Positions 23,556 to 36,917 are shown, numbered from the stretch's first letter. The stretch: DNA of 64,000 nucleotides from Halictus rubicundus (GCF_050948215.1 NC_135149.1:11637001-11701000), one strand, 5' to 3'. Notes: generated by a model from the sequence alone, not told the origin. Program-made: numbers and translations.

Positions 23556-25720
23556 TCTATCGATTAAACGTATTACGAAAGAAAATAAATTTCGATGTCG
23601 CTCCAGTTTTGTTACAATTCAGGCAAAAAGTTGCTGTCTAATTGTCACCGACGGAACGAGTGCCGATACAAAATTGGTGTCAAGACGCGGAACCTCGTTT
23701 GCCGAACGAAGTCCCATAGAATCCGTAATCTCGCCGTGTCTTCTAATACCGAAGGTATTCGGCTTCATTGATTAGAACGTAGCTGGCTTTCCTCATAATC
23801 CTGGACGAGAACGGCCAGCGAAAGCTCGCGAAGCGTAAGCCGTAATCCTCGGAGGAAGGATTCCGTGGTCCCTCAATTTGGTACGAGGGCGTTCAGACTT
23901 GGTCCGGAGGATCTGCATCGAACGGTCGCGGTGCAATTCCGGTGAAGTAACCCGATGCAGCAATTCCGGTTGCATCTGTGTGTAGCGGTGCCAATTTCGA
24001 GCGGGTTCCCAACGCCACAATTTGCCGAGGGTATAACGCGTCTCGGTTCTCCGGGCTCGGTTCTTCGTGGTCCTCGTCATATCCCAACCGGAAAACGGCT
24101 GTCCAGGGCCGTATCATACCGCGGGCGGAGACGATTCCGTGAAACGTTCGAACACGCCGGAGGGTTGGTCGCCTGCGGTAGAGGGGGGTTCAAAGTACGA
24201 CAGACCGTGTATAGCGTATGGCAACCGGTACGCGGATACACCTTATGACTATTAAGGTATTCACGGCTCCTCGGAGGACGCCCCACTTTGAAATATGGCA
24301 CCTCCAGTCATCCTCTGCATGCCGGGAATCACCCTCTTTCTCCTCCTTTGCTTTTGCTCCAGCCCCTGCCTCTTCTGCTCGATCCTTTTATTCGCGGTTG
24401 TGTATCTCGGTACCTCTGACCGCGTACACACACACTAACACATGAACCCGCGTTCTCCATATTATTTACAGCCTCGTCCCCCGTGTTATTTCGCAATAAA
24501 TTGAGGAGACCGGCTGCCTACGACGCGGCTCAGTGTCACCAAATTGGTGGAAACCGAGAACGTCGTAACCCGCCTCGCCGCCTGACATCCCTGAGTGATG
24601 TACTATCGCGCGGAACCGACGGCTGCGACGGATACATCCCCGCAACCACACGGATAAACCGGAATCGATACGCGTGACCGCCAGTGACGATGTTTTTATT
24701 GTCGACACGCCGGAAAGAAAAAAGAAACGGAATTCTGCCTCGACTGAGCCCCGCTGAGACGCCGTTTTCTTGGCTACCACGATTTTTCTGTTTTCGCGCT
24801 GCGATTTCGCGATTTCCTGCAACCCCTTGTGTTCATTCAACCTTGTTAATCCCTCCCTGGAAACCGCAGTTGCAGGGCGAAAATCTAATCGTCTGTAGCT
24901 CTTAGAAATGTTTCTAACAATGTATTTTCCTTGTAGGCTCAAGTAAAATAATCTTTACCGTCATCTTCCTTCAAGATGGAAGAATAGAGAGAAATTTTGA
25001 TTCTGTGGACTTGATCGATTTGGCGAATGAACGGTTCGATTATCATTCGGGTCCGATCCGGTTAAATATCTTGAAGAAGAGAAATATTCACAGTGTATTA
25101 CCAGTTGCATTGATTGACTATGAATCGCAAATTTTATTCAGCCAAGGTCCAAATTCAGCTACCCCCTCCACTGTTCCAAACCAGACAGGGAAAAAATCGC
25201 TCCCCAATGACAAGTTCCTTTCCCAAAACTACAATAATTTCGAAAAGAGATACAGAAAGCTAACGACAATTTTTAACGAGCAAACGCACCGTACCGAACA
25301 ACGTCACTGGAAAGATTCCGTGCGCACCTGTCTGTGGAAGATGAACAGGCCCGATAAATCTGGCGTTGCTACTTCGGGCGGTAATCACGTCATTATTCGA
25401 ACAAATAAACGGCGCAGGCTCGTGCTATTTAATAATGAGACGCTCTCTATTACTCAATGGCTATTAGAGAGGGTGGAGATAGTAGCGGGGGTTGGGCCGA
25501 AAGGGGGGAGGGGGTGGACGGGATTCGGTTCCACTCGGTTCACGGTGCAATCGGTTAATCACCGCTCTCTCATCCCCATTCCTGAGACACGATTTAAGCG
25601 GCAGCGTGCCCACCGCCCCCGCGACTCCCCATATCAATTAATCTTACCCAGAATGCAATAACTGTCCAATCTGCCCCCGTGGCTGCGTCATGGTGTCGTG
25701 CAGTCAGTGCCGTAACGCTG

Positions 25721-25744
25721 TCTCTCTCTCTCTCTCTCTCTCTC
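25721..25744. repeat. (CT)n microsatellite
   Basis: About 24 bp of CT dinucleotides. Confidence 0.95.
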
Positions 25745-26275
25745 GCCGTTCTCCTCCCCTCCTCGCTCAACTCGTTCGTCTTTCTCTCGTCTCTCTGTCG
25801 TTTTTCCTCCACCACCGAGGATGTCCTCTCCCGAGGACGTCCTCGCGAGGTCCTTGAAGCGAGGCAAGCCGGGAAATCTCACGTCGAGACCCTGCCATAC
25901 CCTGCTCTCGTCGAAATAATGAGAACTGCACGGACTACCCTGACACTGAGATGGAAGACCGTGCCGGGGGTGGTCTAGACGAACGAAACTCGCCCCGGAA
26001 AACATATTGGACCGTTAAGGGGTTCGCCGTTAAGGGTAGTCCGCTTAATTGGCACGGCAGTTTAACCCTGAATTACACGGAGAGCCACGGGCAAGCGGAA
26101 CGATCTGATACGACGCTACCAGATTCCGCGTCGATGATTAATCGCGTGTAATGCCCGCTGTCCGTCGCGACGACGGCGATCCGGTGACGGTGATCCGTGA
26201 TTGAGAGGAGAGTACCGTCGACAGCGATGATCATTATGATCTTCCGCCGTTCCTTGAAAGAAGAGATGTACGGAT

Positions 26276-26283
26276 TCTTTGGT
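26276..26283 (-). promoter_or_regulatory. Candidate miR-9a target site (8-mer)
   Basis: The - strand reads ACCAAAGA, an exact complement to the miR-9a seed plus the flanking A. In Drosophila miR-9a represses senseless through its 3' UTR. The site lies about 1.8 kb past the stop codon, and possible poly(A) signals intervene, so it is only relevant if the 3' UTR extends this far. An 8-mer is expected by chance about once per 65 kb per strand. Confidence 0.25.
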
Positions 26284-27230
26284 GGGATGGCTGGGGTAGA
26301 GGAGTGAGGATCACTGTTTTTTCCGGATCGGCGAATATTGAAAAGACATATTCGAGAAAGAAATTAATTGTGTTGAATTCTGATGAAATTAAGTTCGTGA
26401 AATTATGTGGAATTGTGAGTCGAAAATTAGGATGTTAGTGACCCTCAGACGAAAAGAAGATGTTGTATACCTATAAGGAAATAAAACTTGCAAAATTTCA
26501 AGTGCTATGAGCCGAAGATATTGAAGCCACTGGCCCCGGGAGAAACAAAATATTGAATGTGGAGAAAAGGGAGCAAGCGTGCGAGGTATTGTAGAATAAA
26601 ACGAATATATTGAAATCAAATGATCATGTGGGTAAAGAAAGTAGATTTGCGCAGTGTTCGGATTTTATAGGTATATGGACATTTGGATGAGCATGTAACA
26701 AGGGAATTTCGAGGCGTCGCTATTGAAGAGTCGAGGTTAGAGGATTGAAATAAATTCTTTTTTATTCAAATAACGATTATATATAAACTCCGTCGAATTG
26801 ACCCGCGGCTCGATCTGTTATGCATCCCGAAAGAAAGGGTGTGTTGTTGATCGTGCGTCACTGAGAGATGGTTACAAATGGTAACAGCATTTATTAATAA
26901 TAATAATTAATAATAATTAATAATGACAATAATATTAATAGCGAGTCTCTAATTACAATAATTACAATAATGATAGTAAATGGTACAACAATAAAAACAT
27001 TTCGATTAGCGAGAAAGAGAGGAAAAATACAATTACTTGGCGAGACATACGGGGGTGGATTGTCGGCACACCCTCGTTAGAACAAATCGATCCTCTAACG
27101 TGTGTATCGTCTCTATTTATAATATTTATAGCCTCGACTTGATTTTTTTCCAGTGGAATTATCTATACTCGTATTTATATTATGTATATATTTATACGCT
27201 TAGGCTAGGCGAGATACAGTCTATGTGCTA

Positions 27231-27236
27231 TTTATT
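27231..27236 (-). terminator. Candidate poly(A) signal for senseless
   Basis: AATAAA on the - strand about 825 bp past the stop codon. Other AATAAA copies on this strand are at 26890-26895 and 26761-26766. Sequence alone cannot tell which is used. Confidence 0.25.
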
Positions 27237-28060
27237 TACAAGGTTTCATTTTTGGTCACAGTTTGCAACTTTGGGGTGAGTGATGCCCTTTCCTGAACGT
27301 TAGGTGCGCGAGATATGCAAAATACAGTACGCTCCTCGTACTTCCTCACACGAGAGACCCTCTAGCAACGATCGAGCAACTTCCAAAATTCACAGAAAAC
27401 AAAAATTTGCTGGAAACATTCACCAGAAAAAAAACGAAACAATGCCAAATTCGATTAAGTACAATTTCGAAACAACCTGGATCGATCGCCGCTAAAGAGC
27501 ATCTCATAGTCGTCTACTTAATAAGAGAAGTACAGTGATTATCGATATTTAACCAACGATCCAACACGGAGAGTAGCGCCACGAAATAAAGAAATCCCTC
27601 CGATCGTGAACGTCCCTTACCTCGTCGCCTAATCAACCCAGCTTGAGTATTGAAATCAGTATACACAGAGAGTATACACCTCTGCTCCGCTCGCGTTACA
27701 AAACAGCCATATAAAAAACAAGAAAAAAACCAAAAAAATAGGTTGAAACCAGTCGATCAAAATTACATAAACAACGTCGCCGAGCATTGACGCGACTCCA
27801 TTATACTTTCCCGTGGAATGTACAGTCCCTATAACAATCGCGCACAACCGTTTCGCAGTCGTGAACCATTCTGGAAAGGAAAAGTGTCGGAATGTTCGGT
27901 TTCGCTCGAACGAGAGTCATTAAATAATAAATACAGAGTCCGTGCACGATTCCGAGAGATCGCTAATCGGTTCAGCGATCTGCTAACGATGTCCCCCCGT
28001 CCCTGAGGTGATGTTCACCAGGTCCTAGATAGATCGCTCGAGGATCATCGCGTTCATTGT

Positions 28061-28317
28061 TCACTGCATCATCGTCGGATTGCCGTTCGGCAAGGAGTTT
28101 TGCGCCGGGATCGAGCCGATCGGTGCTCGCTGGGACGCGTTCAAATCCGCATGCTGCGTTTCCCGGTGCCTTCTCAGGTCCACCTTGCGTTGGAAAGCTC
28201 GGCCGCATAGCTCGCAAGCGAATGGTTTGAAGCCGGTGTGCTTCCTCGAGTGCGTGATCAGGTTACTGCTCTGGGAGAACGCCTTGCCGCACACCTGACA
28301 CTTGTGCGGTTTCTCGC
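28061..28317 (-). CDS. sens: senseless/Gfi-1 homologue, exon 4 (zinc fingers 5-6 and C terminus)
   Basis: The exon encodes residues 377-460 plus the last two bases of Gly376, and stops at TGA 28063-28061. The acceptor is 'ctgtttcag' (28318-28320 on the + strand) and its phase fits the exon 3 donor exactly. Finger 5 (HKCQVCGKAFSQSSNLITH, residues 380-402) and finger 6 (FACELCGRAFQRKVDLRRH, residues 408-431) have intact C2H2 ligands. They match the last two fingers of the Gfi-1/Senseless/PAG-3 family closely. The canonical TGEKP linker is rebuilt across the intron. The 29-residue tail after finger 6 is unstructured. Senseless proteins bind Gfi-type AATC-containing sites and specify sensory organ precursors in the insect peripheral nervous system. 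Confidence 0.97.
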
Positions 28318-31300
28318 CTGAAACAGAAACGAAGAATACTTTATCAGATTTGTGAAAATTCTGGTCTGCACAAAAATTCGATGAGTAGTCAGAGATTGCT
28401 GGCGAATTTTCTGTACTTGTACCACAAATTTAGTTTTAAAGTATCGATACATTAACATTGGAACTATCGGGCCCTATGAATATTCTTTCCTTGAATAAAA
28501 AAAGTATACGGAAAAATTTCTCAAGACAATATTTCTAAATCTTCAAGAATTGTAAAAAAAGAAATCTGAAATCCGTCATTTTGATGGACTCGGTAGTTGT
28601 AGTGTTAAACCTTAACAAACCCACTAGAGAAATAAATTTTTATTTGATTCCTATGTCTAGCAATTAAATTATTATTTATTTGGTCTAATTATCGATCACG
28701 ACATCGACAAAGACTCGATCAATACCAAGTTAGAACCGCTAAATCCAACGAACGAAAGAAAAATTTAAAACAACCCCTGGAATAATAAATAATCTTCTCA
28801 GGTTCTAGTCACGGTAAAACCTGTCCGAGCGGACTGTATAGTATCAGCTCACGGCCCCCATAAACAAACGGTCCTCGGGTATGGTGCAGGCCCCATGGAA
28901 GTGGATCGAAATCTCTCCACCGACAGGCGAGCCATTCTCTCGCCTCAGGCTCGGCATTCTAGCGGTCAGGAGCGTTAATTCGGGGGCATCGGGATGCTTA
29001 GCTGGCATCCTGGCGATAGCAGTCGCGAGTGGTACATCGCTCGAACCTCGGATCCAGGTGTTGGTGTACAATGTAGGAAAAGGGGGATGAAGAGAACAAG
29101 GGGTTGGTGGAAAAGCGGGGGTGGTATCAAGGATGCGGGGCACGCCCGGTCAAGATTTCCTCCCAAGCGAGAATCTCAGCCTCCCCGGCGGCGAGGCAGA
29201 GAGAAGAGATCGCGTGGGTGTAGAGGGTGCATCTGTGGGTGGTTCTAGGGGTTCGAGGGGGAAAGGAGCGGCAGGGAAGAGTGGGGGGTCGGCAGTTCGT
29301 TTCTCTGTGTCCTGATTGGCGGACGGGGGCGGCTCCAACCCCCGTGTTACCATGGCAACCGACGGGATAACCCGGCGGTCGGCCGTGAAAGAAAGAGAAA
29401 GAGGGCGCCCGCGGGGGTGTGGGAGGTTCCAATGGAGAATGAGGGTGGTGGGAGGATGGGGTATGAAGTTGGGGCTGGAAATGATTTTCCAGGGTGGAGC
29501 GGCCGAGACAGTCAATCGGATAGCCGTCGGGAAAAAGCGAGACAAAAAGGCAGCCCCCAGGAAGAATTTCGTGAACGAGCGAGATAGAACCCGATTAGGG
29601 TGGAACGAAAGGGGAGCGCAGGAGCTTCAGCAATGCGAACTATGTTACCGGGAGGGCCACGGAGGCCCGTTAATGGACTCCCCTGGTCGGTAGATACGTT
29701 TGTCCGAGAGTTTCCACGCAGACACCAAACTACCTGCACGTTTTCTCTCATACTAACACGCCAACGAGATCACCGGCGGGCGGTGGGTGGATCCATAAAC
29801 AACTCGTTAGCCGAGCCTTCAATCTCGCCCTGCCGATACTACCGGCGATCGCCTTTGCGATTATACCCGATCGTTATCTTGATTTCTTTTCGGATAAACT
29901 GGTCCGCGTTTTGATTTTTTTCTCCGAACGTTGCTTCCGTGGAAATTGGGTCTGCAGACCGGGAAGAGTGAGATTTTTAATCTGTGTTTCAACCTTCTTG
30001 GCTTGGATTGTTTCATTGGTGATACTTAATCTTGATTTATTGTTCAAGTAAGGACTTGGAGGTTGAGTATATTTCTCGCAATCATCGAGGCACCGCTTTC
30101 AGTTCTGAGAAGTAGACGACGATTTTTACACTGTCTCATTTAATCCTTTCCGGCAATTACGAAACACGGTCAGGATTGAAAAGACTATTCACGGAAGTGG
30201 ATGTTGTACATTCTCAATTTTCGCCAGAATTTTTCAACAGAATCGGACTGGGAGGTCGCAATTTTTCCGTAGGGTGGAAATTTCGCCATAAGTTACCGGA
30301 GGTCGAAAGGAGGACACGGGGGTTGCAGAAAGAAGCCGAATTCCACAGTTCCGTCCGGGAAACCAACTACGGCGTACAGCCGGGATACGGCATCGAGCAA
30401 TTTGAATTTCGGACGGAGAACAACCGCAACGATTTCGGAACATTTCAAATCGAGATTCAAGGGAGGATTCAGGGTTAAGGGTTAGTCGCCAAGGGCGTGC
30501 GGCTGGAATTCGTTTGGGGTCGGCGCTCGATGAAATTCCACGGAGTTCTCTCTGTGTGCCCTGTGGATGAAACGGCAGAATGAATAGAATTTTCACCGAC
30601 GTTTAAGCCCCGGAGAACCCTGGAAAACCCGTGGAGAAATGAGTGCCGGGTAAGGTGTACGCGGAGCTGTTCGAAATTTACGCGGCCGTAAAATCAAAAA
30701 CTTCCACGACCGAGGTTGCCTTCGATCTGAATCGGTTCGCCTAAAAAAATCTCTACTTTTATACCCGCGAACTTTATGCTGCTGGAGACTCGCTGAAACT
30801 GGAATGAAACACATCTGGAAAATGTTGGGCATGGCGAAAGAATTGAAATTTTATTCTGTCTATTTTTCAAGCAATTTTTAAGGACCATTCATGACGAGAC
30901 TAAAATTCACGCTCCATCAAGGGACACAGTAGTGGTACATCTATTAAACTTATTTATGTTGAAATCAACTTTTGAGGACCACTTATTCCGAGATTGAAAA
31001 AATGTACATTTAATCAAGTACCACAGTAGTGTTCAATTTTATAGTGTTCGATATTTATGGTGTTCTATAAATATCTATTTGCGTTTTGTTTCTCGATTTC
31101 GATGCAGAAAATTTGTATTTTACATGAAAATTTGTAGTCTAGTTACCGAGTGTATATGTATCGTACCGAGAATATAAATTTCCTCGAGTGTGTGACTAGA
31201 TACCATAAAACATCTGATCTAATTCTGTTTGTGTCTTAATCTGTATCTCTCTAAAACTTAACACGATAAAAGAGAAAGAACTGGTTACTTCAAAGAAGAA

Positions 31301-32021
31301 GGGAAGAATAAATTGACTGTTAGTCTCTGGAATTCTTTAAAGCAACCGTTTCGAAAGAACATAACGTTTGCCACAACCGTCCACAGAACCCAAAGCCATT
31401 TCAAAAGCCCGAGTCTCGAGCTGTTTAAATAATCAGCGAAGCGAATTTCAGTTCGCGTAAGGACATCGAACGGAAGCAAAATTTCGCATCACGAGATCTC
31501 GGGGAGGGTAGGAGCTGCGGGGCCGGGGAGGGTCGGGACGTCTCCGGGAATTTACGTGCTCATAAAAATCAAGAACCGTTGGAGCTCTCGCACCGAGGTT
31601 GCCCTTTCCGTCTTTATCTCCTGGCGCAGCCCAGCCACCGTGGCTCCCGAGGTTCGCCGTGTCTGCGAGAGACGCAGTCGGATGCAGTCGGTTGCATTCC
31701 TCGAGACGTGGATGCGCGCAGGTCCACCAGACGGGGGATGCACGTAAGCACGGAAGACGACCGGCGTCGTTCGTGCAACTACGTGGTTCCAAAGCGAGAG
31801 GAGATCTGGTCAAAGATTTAACCGGCTGCAGTACAGATTCCGTGCCCTCAATTTTTCAACGACGGAATCAGTCGGACAAGAAACAACGAAACAACCCTCG
31901 GAGCCTCAGGATGAGCGCCCCTGAGGTTTAAGACGCCATTACACCCCTGCTGTCGGCCGACGCCCCTAAAACTATATTAAACTCCCGGAAATCTTGCGAG
32001 AGGATCCTCTCTGTCTGTCTA

Positions 32022-32027
<6 letters not shown>

Positions 32028-32052
<25 letters not shown>
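32028..32052. repeat. (CT)n microsatellite
   Basis: About 25 bp of CT dinucleotides in senseless intron 3. Confidence 0.95.
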
Positions 32053-32636
32053 TCTTCGCTAATTCCCTCCCTTCTTCCCCGAGCACACTGCAAACATCTT
32101 CTCCCCCTTCCCACCCCTGATCCTTCAACCCTCTTCCTAGCCGGCGACTCTCGAGAGCGGAAAACCAAGACGGTAGTTTGATCACTTCCGCCGTCGGGAC
32201 CGACCCGCCACCGTCTCCATGTCGATCGAGCTGGAACGCCACTTTTCTTCCAGCCTGGATCCTCCTCGATGGTTATGGGAATGTTATTGGGGGGTTGAAA
32301 GAACGTTCTTCCATGATTAACCGGCGAGGACCCGGGCGGAAAACAATGGAGCACTCTTTCAGCTCGTGCGTATATTTCTTCGGGAAAAATGAAGTGGTAC
32401 TGGGACTTTCGATTGTGAACATTTCTACGATTTTTGTTTCACTGTTTTCGATGTTTAGGAAACGCCTTTTAAACCACTTCTGTCAAAAGCTTTGGCCAAC
32501 ATTTTATAATAGGAAGAATGCCCTTGGAAGTATAATTTAGACTGCAGATTTTTCTGCGAAATAAAAGTTTTCTGAATCGATCGTACGAAACAGGAGTCAC
32601 ATAAAAATGTATTTCTTCGTTTAACAGTTTCAATGA

Positions 32637-32732
32637 ATTGAAAATAATGTAACAATATTCTTAAATTCCTCCGATTTCTTACCCTGCTCGGTATTTCATT
32701 TAGCCATTTGTTGTCATGAGCGCATAAAATGC
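32637..32732 (+). repeat. Dispersed 'cagtcta' repeat, copy
   Basis: 'aataatgtaacaatattctt' followed by 'aaattcctcc' and, 60 bp on, 'gcgcataaaatgc'. It parallels 9841-9941 closely in its first half. A short inverted fragment ('agactgcagattttt') lies just before it near 32538. Confidence 0.55.
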
Positions 32733-33734
32733 AAAAAAAGTGTGTTCAAAAGTATGTTTTAAAAAATTGATGAAACTAAACATCTTCGACTGAGGATTTC
32801 ATGCAAAAGAACAAATAAATGTGTAGCTCCCGCGAGCTTTGTAACGAACACAGATAATTTTTATCTCTAATTACAAGCATCTTCATTCAAGAATCGTGAA
32901 ACAAAAAGCGAACTAACTAGCGATTCGAGCGTTGGGTTCTTCGAGTAAATTTTTCGAGAACATGGAAGATCGAGTGAAAGATTGAGGGTAGGTTTTCCGC
33001 AGAGCCTGGAAGAGAAATTACCATGCCGCGATATTTTGAGAGGAGTGGCCCAGAAGAGGGAGAAGAAGAAGAAGGTGAGCCGGACTCTGGCCGAGGCATT
33101 GATTTCCTCTCGTCTTCATCGACCACGTTCCGACCCTCTGGGGGCGTCGCTACCCTCTAACTGAAATCCTCGCTGGAGAGACCGGAGAGAAGAGAAAATC
33201 GAAGGAGAGAGAACCGTATCTCATATTTCATATCGTTCGGGGAGGGGTAGGAGGGGCTAGCATGGATTTTCTTGCGCGTCTGCAAAGCTTCGCGTAAGCG
33301 TAACCCGCCGCGCCGGTGTCAAGCGGATCTTTCCCAGCGAGCTCTCACCGTGTTCTGTCACATGAAACAGAAACAGGAATCCAAGCACTTTCAGTCGAAA
33401 TCCATTCCAACGTTCTTCCCTTCGATCGAGGAATCCCGAGCCACTTGAGAGTTCGCTGGAAATCGTGATCGATCCCTTATCCATGTTGCCCCAAATATGT
33501 CTTCCGTAACACGTTTTCCTTCCGATATTTTCTTTCATTTCTTTCTTTTCTCTTCGGTAGAAAACTGTTTAAACAGACTTACATGCTAAACAACTGCTTT
33601 AAAACGTACGCCACAGACTCCACAGTTCACCGAATAACACTATTCCCTAAGAAACAAAAATCACTAAAATTCTAATCGAAGGTTCATGGAAAGTTTGTGC
33701 ATCAGTTGCGAAATTCAGGAGCTAATTGAAACGT

Positions 33735-33868
33735 GTATCTTCTGTTAATAATATTAATTAAATAATTTGATAATTTTAATATATTAATACTATCGGTCTT
33801 TTAGTGTTCCTACTGTTTCAAATTGCACCCACCGGTTTTTGTCAGGAATGCATAAAATCCGTAGTCCA
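33735..33868 (+). repeat. Dispersed 'cagtcta' repeat, copy
   Basis: 'actgtttcaaattgcaccca' followed by 'tttttgtcaggaatgcataa' and then 'aatccgtagtcc'. Same motif order as 37545-37645. Confidence 0.6.
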
Positions 33869-35663
33869 TTGATCATTGTTCACGGAGGTTTCTTCGAGCC
33901 AGGAAAAATCAGAGCGGACTTCCGGAGTCGAACAGAGAGCGACAGGTCGATCAGAAGCGTCATCGTCGAAAAACACTTTCGATTCCTTGTCGTCGACGGA
34001 CGAGCGCAGCGTAGCCCCGGTCAACGGTTGTTACCAGTCCCGCGGGTCCGTCTAGTCCAACAACGCGGTTGTATTTACTATTTCACGGGTACACGAGCAC
34101 GCCGGCTGCGTACCCGAAACTGACACACCGGGCGTGAAGTGGCCAGGCTAAAAGGCCAACACGAGGGACGAGTTGTCGACACACAACGACAACGAACCGT
34201 GTAAGCGTTTTACATGCCGCCGCGTAACGACACGGTTACACCGTTTCCACCGCCGATACCGTTAGAAGGGTGGTCCGACAATGGCGTGGGCGGACACCGT
34301 GGATAGGTGGATACGGGGGCCGTCGACGACGAGAGCACAGCCCTGGGAATTTGCGGCGGTCCACGCTGCAACTGGAAATGTTTTGCTCTCGGATACTGAT
34401 ATTCCGGGACTGACGACGGAACGCCTGGTAAACATGGAAAAATCGTGGGCGGCGTGGCCGGAGGATCGACAATATTCAATAGAAAATGCTTGGAGAACGG
34501 TTTTCCCTTCTGCTGAACCCGTAGCTTCTGATAAACAATGTGAATGGATTTTAAACAGTCGGATAATTGGTGCATGGTCGGTTCCGGTTTCTCAGTTTCT
34601 AAAAAATTGATATTCAGTACTGGTAACCGGGTGGTGTGGTCGGGGGATGAAAAATGTTTGGAAAACGTCTGTCCCTGAATTTTAAACAGTTGTATAATTA
34701 TCGCAGAGTTGGTATCGCTTAGATCATCTTTTAAACATTGCAGTGTAGGGAAAATTTCATTTCGATTGTCAGGAAATTCGTACAGGGGTTAGTGTAATTT
34801 TTAGGGATTGTTTTAGAGACAGGAAGAGAAGAGTAATTTATTCTGTCCATTAAAATCTGAATGAATCGTTGATGAATAGATAATTGTTACAGAGTTAGTC
34901 CCACTTTGTTGGATCATTTTGTAAAAAGCGGAATAAAATAAAAATTCACTTCCTCTATTGAAAGACACCTTGATACAGTTTCGATAAAAATTTTGAATAA
35001 ACAATTATTGCAACGTTAGCGTGCCCATTTCGTATGATACTATTGTAAAAATTGTTTCGCCTTTTGAAAAATGTTTCTCGCTAAAAATTGAGTGCTGTCG
35101 ATGTCTGTTATTACCAAAGCACACCTGCAATGCACACGAGTCGTCCTTAGTTCAGCAATTACCAACGCCCAATCGATAAAAAACCAATCAATTGATGTCC
35201 CGGCGCGAGGTTTTACTACATCGAGATAACATGAATAAGTAAGAGCAATAAAGATTACGCAAGTCAGTAAAAAATCCGTGGTCACTCAGAGCGTTTATTT
35301 AACAAGTAGAAAAGAATCAAGATAGCGGATAGTCATGGTTTATGATTTCACCGGAGCAATATCGACTCTATCAACGTTCAGAAGATGATCCACTTGTAAT
35401 CTTTCGTTTAATCTCAGGACAAAATCCAATCTAAGCTGTGAGTAACTAAGGAGTTCTGCCATACATCCATGTCGTTGGTCACTTACGATTGATTAAACCT
35501 TCTCACACTGTCATGGATTATCGTCCGATACCAACATTCTACTTTGTCCTATTAACATGTTGATTGTCAGATTACGTCCCCCAAAACTCCCACAGCCCCG
35601 AAACAATTGGTTCATTAATAATTTCGCATGCTACAAGTCCTAATAAAGTTTAGCGTGCATATA

Positions 35664-35692
35664 CAGTCCGCGACACTTGATTAAACGCAGTG
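35664..35692 (+). repeat. Left terminal inverted repeat
   Basis: 29 bp identical to the reverse complement of 37232-37260. Similarity extends about 7 bp further in after one mismatch. TA target duplication at 35662-35663. Confidence 0.95.
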
Positions 35693-35852
35693 GTATTTTT
35701 GCTGTATTTTAACTAAATGAAATTTAAATTATCATTTTTGTGTTTTCAATATGATAGATTCTATTTGATAAAAGTTTACATACTTTACTTCGAGAAATTA
35801 TTTATGCAGTACAAAATTATTCGCTTGTTTGAAAAAAAGTAAGGATAATGTT

Positions 35853-35875
35853 GCGACATTTGATTAAACGCACTG
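35853..35875 (+). repeat. Left inner (subterminal) copy of the TIR core
   Basis: GCGACATTTGATTAAACGCA repeats the TIR core with one change, 183 bp inside the outer copy. Probably a second transposase binding site. Confidence 0.85.
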
Positions 35876-35921
35876 TAATTAAACCGCTAAAACACATTGT
35901 TATCATCACAATCATGGTTTA

Positions 35922-36917
35922 TTAATATTTTGAGTATCCTCCATTCTTATTTATGATTTGAAATATGCGATTTGGTAATGATTTATACAATGTATTTATG
36001 TAATCCTGTCGTATGGCTCTCCACTCCTCTTCAATCGCGGTTATCAGCTCTTCTTGACTTGAAAATTGTCTATTATTCATATAGACCCTTCTTGACAAAA
36101 ATCCCCAAACATTTTCTATTATATTTATGTCGGGTGATAGTGCTGGCCATTCTAAACACGTTATTTCCTGCTCTTCAAACCACTTTTTGATTATCTTGGC
36201 AGTATGTATTGCAGCGTTATCTTGTTGAAAAATCCAATCATTATCATTAATAACGCCAAAAATCTTAATTTTTGCTGCTCTTAATATCTCCAAATATTTT
36301 TGTGAATCCTGCCGCCCTTTCATGACCTTCAAATCCACGACACCTTTAGAGCTTATGGCTCCCCAAATCATAACGGATCCTCCTCCATGCTGTCTTCGAG
36401 AAAAAATTCTTTCTTCCTTTCTCAAATCGTGGTAATAATAGGAGTACCCATCTGGACCGTCCAAGTTAAACTTTTTCTCGTCAGAAAAAATTACTTTTTG
36501 CCATTGTGACACCCAATCCATATGCTTCCTGGCGAACTCGAGTCTATCCTTTTTATGACGGTCTTTTAAACAAGGTTTTTTCTTCATGCATCTTCTTTCG
36601 ATGGTGGGTATCTTTTTTAAATATCTTTGTACGGTTCGTACACTCGCTGAAACATTAGCCTTCTCAGCAATTTGCTTCGCACTACAAGTAGAATTCGATG
36701 CAATCCTCAAAACCGACCTTTTTTCTCTTGGCGATAGAGCCTCTTTAGTTCTGCCTTTGTATAATTTTCCATAATTTTCACTATTCTTCAAATAGGAACG
36801 TATGACAAATTCACTTCTATTTAATCTTCTTGCAATTTCTCTTTTGGAATACCCTTCTTCTTTTAACGCCTGAATCTTTCCAATTTCGATACCGTTTAAC
36901 TGCTTTGCACGTCCCAT
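35922..36917 (-). CDS. Tc3-like transposase, DD34E
   Basis: A 331-residue transposase that cuts and pastes the surrounding element. I start at the ATG at 36917 (MGRAKQLNG). The longer frame begins inside the inner terminal repeat and would add 52 residues unlike the family. N-terminal helix-turn-helix DNA-binding segments cover about residues 1-110, including KREIARRLNRSEFVIRSYL and a second one around KQIAEKANVS. The DDE catalytic core follows: first Asp in 'VIFSDEKKFNLDG', 'GGGSVMIWGAIS', second Asp in 'WIFQQDNAAIHT', and Glu in 'SPDINIIENVWG'. Exactly 34 residues lie between the second Asp and the Glu, which is the Tc1-group spacing. No stop or frameshift is present and length is normal for the family. 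Confidence 0.95.
   Translation of the reverse strand: MGRAKQLNGIEIGKIQALKEEGYSKREIARRLNRSEFVIRSYLKNSENYGKLYKGRTKEALSPREKRSVLRIASNSTCSAKQIAEKANVSASVRTVQRYLKKIPTIERRCMKKKPCLKDRHKKDRLEFARKHMDWVSQWQKVIFSDEKKFNLDGPDGYSYYYHDLRKEERIFSRRQHGGGSVMIWGAISSKGVVDLKVMKGRQDSQKYLEILRAAKIKIFGVINDNDWIFQQDNAAIHTAKIIKKWFEEQEITCLEWPALSPDINIIENVWGFLSRRVYMNNRQFSSQEELITAIEEEWRAIRQDYINTLYKSLPNRIFQIINKNGGYSKY

Larger units (their letters stand above)
18351..28060. other. Non-coding: intergenic DNA and probable 3' UTR of senseless
   Basis: No coding exon is supported. GC-rich islands occur at about 19330-19800, 20440-21000 and 23800-24300. A 218-codon + strand frame at 25005-25661 has no recognisable domain. The region also holds a TTAA-type MITE at 23046-23253, a dispersed repeat at 23459-23555, 'aggatcc' short repeats near 22563-22600, a CT microsatellite at 25721-25744, and TAA-rich DNA at 26890-26942. 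The part just below 28061 should be the senseless 3' UTR; its end is not defined. Confidence 0.55.

Noticed and set aside
25005..25661. 218-codon + strand frame
   Set aside because: Longest unexplained frame, but it has no recognisable domain, runs into GC-rich low-complexity DNA, and no splice or start context sets it apart from chance.
28844..29143. Overlapping frames on both strands in intron 3
   Set aside because: GC-rich and open on both strands; no protein character, possibly conserved non-coding DNA instead.
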